Shown: positions 1 through 7,548 of the stretch, piece by piece
Position numbering within the stretch: the stretch's first letter is position 1
Layout: each line of letters begins with the position of its first letter
Assembly (NCBI GenBank): GCA_023392475.1
Contig: JAEVZA010000374.1
Span: forward strand, 42,442-106,441
Reading direction: 5' to 3'
Origin: Actinomycetes bacterium
Lineage (GTDB): Bacteria; Actinomycetota; Acidimicrobiia; Acidimicrobiales; Microtrichaceae
Length of the DNA stretch: 64,000 nucleotides
Made by a program: the position numbers and the translations under genes
The notes under the pieces: model-generated
What the model saw: the letters and a program-made list of their open reading frames with translations, nothing else
Databases searched by the model: none
What the model was told of the DNA's origin: nothing

Positions 1-1
1 A

Positions 2-145
2 CAAGGGCGAGCTCCGGAGAAGGCACCGCAGGGCATGGCCCAGATGCCGCATTTCCACCCCGGCGCCGACGAGGGTGCCAACGTCGTCCTCCCCGTCAGC
101 GGCGCCCGGCAAGGCCACGAGAGTGGCGACGACCAAGGACGGTGA
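2..145 (+). CDS. C-terminal part of an unidentified protein
   Basis: An open frame enters from the left edge and ends with TGA at 143-145, giving the last 47 residues of a protein. Codons are GC-biased, so it is probably real. The tail is rich in Gly, Asp and His and matches nothing I recognise. Its stop lies just before the GMC oxidoreductase start, so the two are probably co-transcribed. GMC enzymes of the gluconate 2-dehydrogenase type often follow a small subunit-3 gene, which is one possible identity by context only. Confidence 0.5.
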   Translation, partial: QGRAPEKAPQGMAQMPHFHPGADEGANVVLPVSGARQGHESGDDQGR

Positions 146-147
146 CG

Positions 148-1962
148 ATGGCTCGAACCATGCCCCGCACAGACGTGGTGACGATCGGTGGGGGCTGGAC
201 CGCGGCCATCCTCGCGTGGAAGCTCGGCAGAGCCGGCTACAAGACGGTGTCGCTCGAACAGGGTCCCGAACGCTGGGCCGAGCCCACCTTCGAACACGAC
301 CACGACAACATCCGGTACTCCGTGCGCAAAGCCATGATGGTCGACCTCGCCCGCGAGACGTGGACCTGGCGGCCGAACCCGCAGCTCCCATCCCTGCCGA
401 TCCGCCAGTACGGGTCGTTCCACCCCGGTCAGGGCATCGGCGGCGCTGCCGTCCACTGGAGCGCGCAGCTGTGGCGGTTCACGCCAAACCACTTCCGCTA
501 CCGCACTCGACATGTGGACCGCTACGGCGAGGCGAAGTTGCCACCCGGATCGACACTGCAGGATTTCGCAGTCACCTACGACGAACTCGAACCGCACTAC
601 GACGCGTTCGAATGGGACATCGGCAGCAGCGGTCGCCCCGGCAACGTGCGCGGCGAGCTCCGCGACGGCGGCAATCCCTTTGAAGGCCCCCGGTCCCGCG
701 GCTACCCGTTGCCCCCACTCGTCGACACCATCTGGTCCGCGTCGTTCGCCGACGCCGCGTCCTCGCTCGGCCACCACCCCTTCCCCCAACCATCCGGCAT
801 CCTCTCCGAGGCCTACCAGGACGCCACCGGCCGGACACGCAGCGGCTGTCTCTACTGTGGCTTCTGTACCCGGTTCGGCTGCGAGGTCGACGCCAAAGGA
901 TCCCCGATCACCACCCACGTCCCGCTCGCGCTCGACACCGGGCGATGGACCGTCCGCTCCCGCTGCTACGTCCTCGACATCCCCACCGACCGCCACGGAC
1001 GAGCGACCGGAGTCCGATACCTGGACCCCCAGGGCGACGAGCAGTTTCAACCCGCCGACATCGTGATCGCCTCCGGCTACACCCTCAGTAACGTCAGGGC
1101 CCTACTGCTCTCACGAAGCGACCGGCACCCAGGTGGCATCGGCAACGACCGCGGACAGGTCGGCCGCAACGCCACCCACCAGCTGTTCCAAGCACCAGCT
1201 CAAGGCCAGTTCGCCCAGAAGCTCCGCACCTACCTCGGCAACACCTCCACCATGGAAGTGATCTGCGACTTCCTCGAGGACAACTTCGACCACTCCCACC
1301 TCGACTTCATCGGCGGGTCGATGATCTACTCCAGCCCCGGCGAGCGCGCCCCCACCGCGGATGCCACCGACTTCCCGATCGGAAGTCGCGGCAGCGGACT
1401 CATCAGCGGCACCAAGTCGAGCAAGTCGGAGCCCGATTCGTCCAAGCCACGGAACTGGGGCGCCGACTGGAAGACCGCCCTCCGTGACTGGGACCACTGG
1501 GCCGCTGTCCGCATCCAAGGCGACAGCCTCCCCTACGACACCAACCGCTTCGACCTCGACCCCGCCTTCAAGGACCGGTTCGGTCGCCCCTTGCTGCGGT
1601 TCACCTTCGACTGGACCCCAAACGAACAAGCCCACTACCGGTTCATGACCGACCGTTGCGCAGAGATCCTCGACGCCATGGGCCCCGTGAAGCGATCCAT
1701 CAAGGACGAACTCGCGCCGTACAACGTCCGCAACTACCAGAGCACCCACGTCACCGGCGGAGCGATCATGGGAACCGAGCCAGACCGATCCGTCACCAAC
1801 TCCTACGGCCAAGTGTGGGACACCCCGAACGTGTACGTCACCGGTGCCGCGCTCTTCCCGTTCAACCCCGCCTTCAACCCGACCGGCACCGTCGCCGCAC
1901 TGGCCTACCGGACCGGCGACGCCATGGTCCGATCGTCGGACCCCACCCACCTGCTCGCCTGA
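148..1962 (+). CDS. GMC-family FAD oxidoreductase (gluconate 2-dehydrogenase alpha-like)
   Basis: Predicted flavoprotein that oxidises alcohol or sugar substrates. The N-terminus has a beta-alpha-beta FAD site of the form IGGGWTA near residue 15. A cysteine cluster CLYCGFCTRFGC lies near residue 235, and the GMC C-terminal signature HVTGGAIMG...NPAFNPTGTVAALAYR closes the protein. All are typical of the membrane-linked gluconate 2-dehydrogenase large-subunit group. Length, 604 residues, fits the family. The ATG at 148 is preferred because AAGGAC lies 8 bases upstream. A GTG at 142 overlaps the TGA of the preceding gene, suggesting translational coupling. The substrate cannot be told from sequence. 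Confidence 0.88.
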   Translation: MARTMPRTDVVTIGGGWTAAILAWKLGRAGYKTVSLEQGPERWAEPTFEHDHDNIRYSVRKAMMVDLARETWTWRPNPQLPSLPIRQYGSFHPGQGIGGAAVHWSAQLWRFTPNHFRYRTRHVDRYGEAKLPPGSTLQDFAVTYDELEPHYDAFEWDIGSSGRPGNVRGELRDGGNPFEGPRSRGYPLPPLVDTIWSASFADAASSLGHHPFPQPSGILSEAYQDATGRTRSGCLYCGFCTRFGCEVDAKGSPITTHVPLALDTGRWTVRSRCYVLDIPTDRHGRATGVRYLDPQGDEQFQPADIVIASGYTLSNVRALLLSRSDRHPGGIGNDRGQVGRNATHQLFQAPAQGQFAQKLRTYLGNTSTMEVICDFLEDNFDHSHLDFIGGSMIYSSPGERAPTADATDFPIGSRGSGLISGTKSSKSEPDSSKPRNWGADWKTALRDWDHWAAVRIQGDSLPYDTNRFDLDPAFKDRFGRPLLRFTFDWTPNEQAHYRFMTDRCAEILDAMGPVKRSIKDELAPYNVRNYQSTHVTGGAIMGTEPDRSVTNSYGQVWDTPNVYVTGAALFPFNPAFNPTGTVAALAYRTGDAMVRSSDPTHLLA

Positions 1963-2229
1963 ACCGGGCCGGGGAACGACGAACCGCTGTACAAGCGGTT
2001 ACGACTGCACGGCTCTCGACGATGCTTCGTGGCAGCGAGCGTCAGGGGCATGGACCGCTGCAGGCGCACTCCGAGGAATGACGTTCCGAGGTCGACCGTC
2101 CCGCTCGCGCGTCGTCCCCGACGCAGTCATCGACGTGCTGCATCCGCTCGCCCGGGCGAGGGCATGCGCACGCCCGTACGACGGATCGGCCCGGACATCG
2201 GAGAGAGGAACCGGGGTAGAGCCCTGCAG

Positions 2230-2640
2230 ATGGGCGGCGTGTACCTCGTGGGCTACATCGCCTCGATCGGCGTTGCCACCTACCTGATGAAGGTCACCTT
2301 GGGGCGCCTCGACGCGTTCCAAGTGAACCTGCTGATGGGAATCGCCATGGTCGCCGTGAGCCTGCCCGCCGTTCTCGTCGTCGACCGGAGGGTAGCCATC
2401 CCGCGAGGACAGCTCGGCATCGGGTCCGCGGTCGCGATCCTGATGGCCGTGGGCTCCATCCTCTACGCGCTCGCACTCCAACGATTGCCCGCAGGCCCGG
2501 CGGCAGCGATCGCTACGGCTTACGTCGTCGTGGTCGTCGTGCTCTCTGCATCGTTTCTCCACGAACCGATCGATGCACTGACCGTCGTCGGACTCGTACT
2601 GACGCTCTCCGGCGTCGCCGTCCTGTCCCTACGCGCTTAG
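2230..2640 (+). CDS. Small EamA/SMR-like membrane transporter
   Basis: A 136-residue integral membrane protein with about four hydrophobic helices. The segments around PAGPAAAIATAYVVVVVVLSASFLHEP and the C-terminal LTVVGLVLTLSGVAVLSL match the second half of an EamA (DMT superfamily) repeat or an EmrE-type half transporter. The ATG at 2230 is chosen because upstream in-frame sequence is Arg/Pro-rich and not membrane-like. It probably exports a small metabolite or drug as an oligomer, but the substrate is unknown. It stands alone, 267 bases after the GMC gene; I see no other gene in that gap. Confidence 0.72.
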   Translation: MGGVYLVGYIASIGVATYLMKVTLGRLDAFQVNLLMGIAMVAVSLPAVLVVDRRVAIPRGQLGIGSAVAILMAVGSILYALALQRLPAGPAAAIATAYVVVVVVLSASFLHEPIDALTVVGLVLTLSGVAVLSLRA

Positions 2641-2800
2641 GTGCGCGTCCATCTCGACCAGCGCTGGGACCTTCGTTCACAAACTACCCGGGCCAGATGG
2701 AGTCCCTTCACCAGGGTCCCCTTCGACGGACCGTCGCTGCGCATCTTGCGTGCCTGCAGCAACAACGCTACGAGGGTCAACTACGTCCCCGCGGACACGA

Positions 2801-2818
2801 AGTGGCCCATGTCGGCCG
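2801..2818 (+). repeat. Partial boundary element (right half)
   Basis: AGTGGCCCATGTCGGCCG matches the right half of the element at 5251 (AGTGGCCCATATCGGTCG). It sits in the gap between the EamA-like gene and the ECF41 operon. Confidence 0.4.
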
Positions 2819-2839
2819 GCCACCTCGGCCGACTGGACG

Positions 2840-3718
2840 TCAGGTGAGGGCCGTGAGCTTGACCGGGTTACGCACCCAGCGGATCTCGGCGGCGGCACCG
2901 TGTTCGCCGGGTTCGACGAACACGGCGCCGATCACTTCGCCCGATCCTGTGGTGACGAGCGCAGCGGGACCACCGTTGAGCATCACCCGAGTGACGGACC
3001 CGCCGTCGGCGAGGCGCCCCACGACGAAGGCAAGGAAGCGGGCGACGCGTTCGGCGCCGCGGATCGGATGGCGCGCCGCTGTCTTCACTTCGGCGCCGCC
3101 GTCGAAGACGAGCTCGGCGTCGTCGGTGAGCATGTCGAGGAAGGCGTCGAGGTCGCCGCCTTCGCAGGCGTCGAGGAAGCGGCGCAGGACCTCGTCGCGT
3201 AGCGACAGGTCGGCGTCGACGCGGGGTCGTCTGGCGTCGATCCGTTGACGGGCCCGGCGCAGCAGTTGTCGGCATGACGCGTCGGTGCGGCCGAGCATCT
3301 CGGCGATGTCGGCGTGGGGGTAGGCGAACACGTCGTGGAGCAACAGGACGGCGCGTTCGTCGGGGCTGAGGGTCTCGAGCACGACGAGGAACGCCATCGA
3401 CAGAGTGTCGGACAGCTCGGCGTGTGCGGCCGCATCGGGTGCCGGATCCGCGGTGATCGGCTCGGGCAGCCACGGCCCGACGTAGGCCTCGCGGCGCACC
3501 CGAGCCGAGCGCTGGTGGTCGATCGCCACCCGGGTGGTGATCGTGGTCAGGTACGCCGGCGGAGACTCGATGTCGGCGGGCAGGGCACGGTGGGCGCGCA
3601 GCAGCGCGTCCTGCACGATGTCCTCGGCATCGCCGAGCGACCCGGTCATCCGGTAGGCGAGGCTGATCAGCCTCGGACGTTCCGCCTGGGCGACCTCGTC
3701 GAGCTCTGCGGCGTCCAT
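2840..3718 (-). CDS. ECF41-family RNA polymerase sigma factor (SigJ-like)
   Basis: A 292-residue sigma factor. Region 2 includes AYRMTGSLGDAEDIVQDALLR, region 4 includes LSPDERAVLLLHDVFAYPHADIAEMLG, and a SnoaL-like domain follows from about residue 185. The C-terminus carries a DGG-x(2)-K motif (FDGGAEVK) and ends with NPVKL. These correspond to the DGGGK and NPDKL motifs known from ECF41, where the C-terminal extension tunes sigma activity in place of an anti-sigma factor. The start at 3718 lies 5 bases after the stop of the carboxymuconolactone decarboxylase-like gene, so the two form an operon. Candidate ECF41 promoters lie upstream of this operon and of the facing gene, implying autoregulation. 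Confidence 0.9.
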   Translation of the reverse strand: MDAAELDEVAQAERPRLISLAYRMTGSLGDAEDIVQDALLRAHRALPADIESPPAYLTTITTRVAIDHQRSARVRREAYVGPWLPEPITADPAPDAAAHAELSDTLSMAFLVVLETLSPDERAVLLLHDVFAYPHADIAEMLGRTDASCRQLLRRARQRIDARRPRVDADLSLRDEVLRRFLDACEGGDLDAFLDMLTDDAELVFDGGAEVKTAARHPIRGAERVARFLAFVVGRLADGGSVTRVMLNGGPAALVTTGSGEVIGAVFVEPGEHGAAAEIRWVRNPVKLTALT

Positions 3719-3723
3719 CGGTA

Positions 3724-4179
3724 CTAGGCGGCGGGCGCGACGGCGCTGGGCGGTGTGAGCTGGAACGTCACCCCGAACCGGTTCCACATGTTGATGAGTC
3801 CGATGGCGGCGACGAGGTAGGCGAGCTCTCGTTCGTCGAACTCGGCGCGGGCGGCGTCGTAGACGTCATCGGGCACGCCATGTTCACCGAAGCGGGTGGC
3901 GGCGTCGGTGAGACTGAGAGCGGCGCGTTCGCGGCCGGTGAACTGCGGGTGTTCCCACCACGCGTTGAGGCCGAACAGGCGGGACGTGGTCTCGCCGGCC
4001 TTGAGGGCGTCGTTGGAGTGGATGTCGACGCAGTGGCCGCACCCGTTGATCATCGAGGCTCGCAGCTTGACCAGCTCGAACAGGACCGGGTCGATGTTCT
4101 CCGAGATGTGCTTGGTCAGGGCGAACATGGGCTTCTGCAGCTCCGGTGCGACCTTGTGGGGGTTCATGCGCTCGTACAT
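3724..4179 (-). CDS. Carboxymuconolactone decarboxylase/AhpD-fold protein
   Basis: A 151-residue all-helical protein with the AhpD-type redox motif CGHC followed by H (NGCGHCVDIHSNDA, residues about 46-59). This suggests a peroxidase-like or thiol-disulfide role rather than true decarboxylation. It is the C partner of the COE set (carboxymuconolactone decarboxylase, oxidoreductase, epimerase) repeatedly found next to ECF41 sigma genes. The ATG at 4179 has a GAAAGGAAC ribosome site about 12 bases upstream. An ECF41-like promoter precedes it at 4229-4255 on the minus strand, and it is co-transcribed with the sigma gene. Confidence 0.88.
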   Translation of the reverse strand: MYERMNPHKVAPELQKPMFALTKHISENIDPVLFELVKLRASMINGCGHCVDIHSNDALKAGETTSRLFGLNAWWEHPQFTGRERAALSLTDAATRFGEHGVPDDVYDAARAEFDERELAYLVAAIGLINMWNRFGVTFQLTPPSAVAPAA

Positions 4180-4228
4180 GGAGGGAGAGGTTCCTTTCGT
4201 GGCGCACCGCACGGTGCCCCACCCCCTT

Positions 4229-4255
4229 GACGAGACAGCTCGACGCTACGTGACG
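4229..4255 (-). promoter_or_regulatory. ECF41-type promoter for the CMD-sigma operon
   Basis: On the minus strand CGTCACG (4255-4249) is followed after exactly 16 bases by CGTC (4232-4229). The ECF41 consensus is TGTCACA-N16-CGTC. It lies about 50 bases before the CMD start. Confidence 0.65.
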
Positions 4256-4370
4256 AGCCCGCCGGACTTCTGACCTGGACGCAGCCGCGTTGGTCTGCGC
4301 AGTTGATCGGCGCGACCACCGCTGCCGGCTCGGGCAGGTCAAGCGCACCACCATGCCGAAACGGACGGGC

Positions 4371-4397
4371 CGTCACGCCTGGCGACGCCATCTCGTC
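4371..4397 (+). promoter_or_regulatory. ECF41-type promoter for the epimerase-like gene
   Basis: CGTCACG (4371-4377), a 16-base spacer and CGTC (4394-4397) repeat exactly the arrangement of the divergent promoter. The start codon is at 4442. Confidence 0.65.
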
Positions 4398-4441
4398 AAG
4401 AGGGACGCAGTTCAGCGACTCCCCACGAAAGGCGGCCCGAG

Positions 4442-5230
4442 ATGCGCCCCGCAGACCAACCCTCCAACCCTCCCGTCGAACCGAAGCGCAAGGTCACCGT
4501 GGTCGGATCCACCGGCCTCGTGGGCAGCCAGCTCGTCGGGTTCCTCATTGCGGCAGGCCACGAAGTCGTCGAGGTGTCGCAGAATTCAGGCGCCGATGTG
4601 CTGACCGGCGAGGGACTCGACGAGGCTCTCGCCGGCGTCGACGTCGTGATCGACGTCATCAACTCCGCCCCACCCGACGACTCGGCTGAGGCGTTCTTCA
4701 AGCAGACGTCCGCGAACCTCGCAGCGGCCGCCAGCGCGGCCGGCGTCGATCACTACGTGGTGCTGTCCATCGTGGGCACCGACGAGCTCGCGGCAGAGGC
4801 CGGCTACATGCGCGGCAAGCTCGCTCAGGAGACCGCCGCCGAACACTCCGGCGTGCCCTGGACCGTCGTGCGCTCCACCCGGTTCCACGAACTCGCCGAG
4901 TCCATCACCGAGTCCCTCATCGACGGAGACGAGGTGCGCGCCCCCGACGCACACATCCAGACCATCGCCTCCGCCGAACTCGCCGCCGTGCTCGTCCGGA
5001 TCGCCACCGGCGAACCTCTCAACACCATCCACGAGGTCGGCGGCCCCCACAAGATGACATTCTCCGACATGGCACGAGCCGTGCTCACCCACCAAGGACG
5101 CGACCTCACCGTGATCGACACCACCCCGCCGACCTACTTCGGCCTCCCCATCAACGACACCACCCTCGTCACCGGCGACCACGCCGAACACGGCACCACC
5201 CCGCTGACCGACTGGCTAGCCCGATCCTGA
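4442..5230 (+). CDS. NAD(P)-binding epimerase/NmrA-like protein (ECF41 partner)
   Basis: A 262-residue atypical short-chain dehydrogenase with a Rossmann start VTVVGSTGLVGSQLVGFL (GxxGxxG, near residue 20) after a short polar lead. It lacks an obvious YxxxK catalytic pair and resembles NmrA-like or epimerase-type NAD(P)H-binding proteins. It is the epimerase-type member of the COE set around ECF41 sigma factors and is read divergently from the CMD-sigma operon. GAAAGGCGG precedes the ATG. Its promoter matches the ECF41 type, so it is probably in the same regulon. The actual substrate is unknown. Confidence 0.85.
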   Translation: MRPADQPSNPPVEPKRKVTVVGSTGLVGSQLVGFLIAAGHEVVEVSQNSGADVLTGEGLDEALAGVDVVIDVINSAPPDDSAEAFFKQTSANLAAAASAAGVDHYVVLSIVGTDELAAEAGYMRGKLAQETAAEHSGVPWTVVRSTRFHELAESITESLIDGDEVRAPDAHIQTIASAELAAVLVRIATGEPLNTIHEVGGPHKMTFSDMARAVLTHQGRDLTVIDTTPPTYFGLPINDTTLVTGDHAEHGTTPLTDWLARS

Positions 5231-5250
5231 CCCCATCGCCAGGTATCTAA

Positions 5251-5294
5251 TGCCGGATCAGCGCCAGGGCAGGTAGTGGCCCATATCGGTCGCC
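5251..5294 (+). repeat. Boundary element copy
   Basis: TGCCGGAT followed by a GC-rich spacer and AGTGGCCCATATCGGTCG. The right half matches 2801-2818, and the left half is the shared core of the array element. It lies in the 265-base gap before the first RCC1 gene. Confidence 0.6.
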
Positions 5295-5495
5295 GAGCCC
5301 GTCGCCTTCGGTTGATGGTCCGGCAGTACGACATCGAGCGGAGGTCGGCACTTCGGATGGCGGTCAGCAGGTTCTGAGGATGCCGTCAGGCGGCCTGACC
5401 TGATGTCAACGAACCTGTGGAGTCGTTGAGGGCGCAGGGCTAGCGTCCCCAGCACCGTCGCAGTTGGGCGCGGCGGTAAGTGGAGGGGAGGGGCC

Positions 5496-6698
5496 ATGCG
5501 TGGGCTCCGTGTGGTTCCGTTGTTCGCGCTGGCTGCGATCGCGCTTCTAGTCGGGGCGTGTGCGCCTCCGCCGTCTCCGGCGGTGGCGAAACTGGCCTAC
5601 GCCTCAGACCACGGCTGCGTGCTCATTTCGAACAGCACGACGCCGGTGAAGTGCTGGGGCGGGAACAACAACTACGACCTCCCGATCGACTCGGCGCACT
5701 TCAGCGAGCCGACGACGGCCGCGCCGCTGCTTGGCGGTGCGGTCCAGATCAGCGGCTACTGCGCGGTGATGCGGGGCGGAGGCGTGAAGTGCTGGGGCCC
5801 GAACAACTACGGCCAGCTCGGCATCGGTACGGCTGGTGCCGCGGTCGGCACGCCCGTCGACGTGGTGGGCATCACCAATGCGACTCAGGTGTCCAGCACC
5901 GCCGGGACCCATGCGTGTGCGGTCGTCGGGACGGGTTCGGTGAAGTGCTGGGGCGTCAACTACACCGGCGCGCTCGGCAACGGCGCGCCAGGGCTTTACA
6001 GCCCGGTCCCCGTCGACGTTGTCGGTCTGACCGATGCCGTCCAGGTCGTCGACGGCAACCTGCACACCTGCGCGTTGCGGGCCACGGGCTCGGTTGTGTG
6101 CTGGGGATGGCAGGTGACGGGGTCGTTGGGGAACGGCATCGACGAGGCAGCCATCCAGGCCGCCGCACATTCGGACCCGCCGGTCACGATCCCGGACTAC
6201 GTCGCGCAGCCGGTCCCGGTCGACCTCATCACCACGGCGACCAAGATTGCAGCAGGATCCCGGTTCTCGACGTGCGCGGTCCTCTCAGGCGGCATGGTGC
6301 AGTGCTGGGGCGAGAACAACGAAGCCCAGCTCGGCGCCGGGTTCATCAGCGACGACATCCCGTCGCCGACCACTGTCGTCGGTGTCGCTGGGGCGACCGA
6401 TGTCGCGCTCGGCGTGTACCACGGGTGCGCCACAGTCACCGGTGGTGGAGTGAAGTGCTGGGGCGACAACTACTACGGCGAGGCCGGCCAGGTCGCGAAC
6501 CAGGGCACGGCGACACCGATCCTCACGCCGAGCCCGGTGGCTGGCCTGTCGGGCGTCAAGACGCTCGCAGCCGGCGACGAGCACAGCTGCGCCATCGTCG
6601 GTAGTGGCGTGAAATGTTGGGGATACAACTGGAACACCGCACTCGGCAACACGAATGCAGGCGGCCCGGTGCCGTTCGCCGTGATGAACGTGCCGTAG
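5496..6698 (+). CDS. RCC1-repeat lipoprotein, seven blades (copy A)
   Basis: A 400-residue lipoprotein. The signal peptide ends in a lipobox LVGAC (Cys about 22), so the protein should be anchored to the outer face of the membrane. The rest is seven RCC1-type blades, each with a core such as VKCWGPNNYGQLG. Most blades carry two cysteines (one in the AC/TCA strand, one in CWG), which could form disulfides outside the cell. RCC1 domains make seven-bladed propellers for protein binding; the partner is unknown. Two relatives lie nearby (7549 and 11296). The start has a GGAGGGGAGGGG tract just upstream and a TAGCGT-like -10 near 5443. Confidence 0.9.
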   Translation: MRGLRVVPLFALAAIALLVGACAPPPSPAVAKLAYASDHGCVLISNSTTPVKCWGGNNNYDLPIDSAHFSEPTTAAPLLGGAVQISGYCAVMRGGGVKCWGPNNYGQLGIGTAGAAVGTPVDVVGITNATQVSSTAGTHACAVVGTGSVKCWGVNYTGALGNGAPGLYSPVPVDVVGLTDAVQVVDGNLHTCALRATGSVVCWGWQVTGSLGNGIDEAAIQAAAHSDPPVTIPDYVAQPVPVDLITTATKIAAGSRFSTCAVLSGGMVQCWGENNEAQLGAGFISDDIPSPTTVVGVAGATDVALGVYHGCATVTGGGVKCWGDNYYGEAGQVANQGTATPILTPSPVAGLSGVKTLAAGDEHSCAIVGSGVKCWGYNWNTALGNTNAGGPVPFAVMNVP

Positions 6699-6818
6699 AA
6701 GCTGAAGGCACGTTCCGGCGGACAGCGAGTTGATGAGGTGCGTCGGTGTCGACTTGCCGGCGCAGCCGGACGCCTGGGCTGCGGCTCACGAGATCCGAGA
6801 ACTCGCAGTGGGAAGTAG

Positions 6819-6855
6819 CGCCGGATGTGCACGTGGTGTCGGTTACTCGGCGACT
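6819..6855 (+). repeat. Boundary element copy
   Basis: CGCCGGATGTGCACGTGGTG followed by a tail that ends in CTCGGC and can pair with the left arm. It abuts the stop of the small minus-strand gene at 6843. Confidence 0.6.
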
Positions 6856-6983
6856 TCGCCCACGTCGACCCAGCCGTCTTCCTCTCGGACGACATGCACG
6901 CGCATCGGGTGTGACGGGTCCGTGTCCACGATGACGTCGACCTGCTCGACGGAGATGACGTCCGTGCCGCACAACGAAGGCAC
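6843..6983 (-). CDS. Small acidic hypothetical protein (46 residues)
   Basis: A short frame with strong third-position GC from a GTG at 6983 to a TAA at 6843. Upstream in-frame sequence loses that bias, so the longer frame from 7106 is not favoured. The product is Val/Asp/Glu-rich with alternating hydrophobic residues (for example VDVIVDTDPSHPMRVHVVRE), as in a small beta-rich protein. It is not recognised. It is divergent from the 7127 gene, and both lie between two boundary elements, so they may form one two-gene unit. Confidence 0.45.
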   Translation of the reverse strand: MPSLCGTDVISVEQVDVIVDTDPSHPMRVHVVREEDGWVDVGEVAE

Positions 6984-7126
6984 CCGCGGAGTCGGAGTAG
7001 CTAGCGAGCGCAGCCGCTTCGGGTGAGGTCCATCGTCCTTCCACGAGAGAGACGGTACCGACGCATCTGTGCGGCTCAAGCGGGTGTTCGACCCGGACGC
7101 CCGCACACGACTCGTACGCTCACGGT

Positions 7127-7378
7127 ATGGATCACGACGCCCAAGGCGTCACGTACAAGTTGACGCGAGAGAAGGCAGGGCTGCTCAGAGGACTCGCGTT
7201 CTGGATACGGGCCCTGCTGGCACTAGCCGACACGACCGGTTGGGCTGACAGCGACTACGACGGTGGCCGCTGGGTCGAGTGGTCGAACGACCGGCGCGGG
7301 CGTCGGCGAGTGTTCGAGTCAAGCGATCGATACGCCGCGGAGACGCGCCTCAAGGCCCTGCAGCGCGGCGACCGCTAG
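7127..7378 (+). CDS. Small hypothetical protein (83 residues), intact member of a duplicated pair
   Basis: An 83-residue soluble protein with an amphipathic N-terminal half (LTREKAGLLRGLAFWIRALL) and a basic C-terminus ending in ALQRGDR. No known family is recognised. A -10-like TACGCT lies just before the ATG, suggesting a leaderless transcript. The TAG stop directly abuts the boundary element TGCCGGCT. A diverged, frameshifted second copy, including its promoter and its boundary, lies at 15150-15456, so this gene moves or duplicates as a unit. Function unknown. Confidence 0.7.
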   Translation: MDHDAQGVTYKLTREKAGLLRGLAFWIRALLALADTTGWADSDYDGGRWVEWSNDRRGRRRVFESSDRYAAETRLKALQRGDR

Positions 7379-7419
7379 TGCCGGCTCTGTTCTGGTGACA
7401 GGACGTGGCCCGAGCGGCC
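7379..7419 (+). repeat. Boundary element copy
   Basis: TGCCGGCTC directly after the stop of the preceding gene, with GAGCGGCC 24 bases later able to pair with it. This is a variant of the TGCCGGAT core. Confidence 0.55.
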
Positions 7420-7444
7420 GTGCATGCTGATGGCGGTCCTTACG

Positions 7445-7461
7445 GTTGACAATGGGTCAAC
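7445..7461. promoter_or_regulatory. Inverted repeat upstream of RCC1 copy B
   Basis: GTTGAC-aatgg-GTCAAC is a perfect 6-base inverted repeat that also contains a TTGACA -35-like hexamer. It could be an operator for the downstream gene; no regulator gene is adjacent. Confidence 0.35.
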
Positions 7462-7548
7462 TCCCTCGGAGAATCGCCCCGTTGGGAGCGGCGGCTTTCA
7501 AGGTCGCGGCTGCGGGCCGCGGACCGGCCCGACGTGGAGGGAATCTCG

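Noticed and set aside
2641..2847. A 68-codon plus-strand open frame after the EamA-like gene
   Set aside because: Weak coding bias, no ribosome site, and it contains the partial boundary element.
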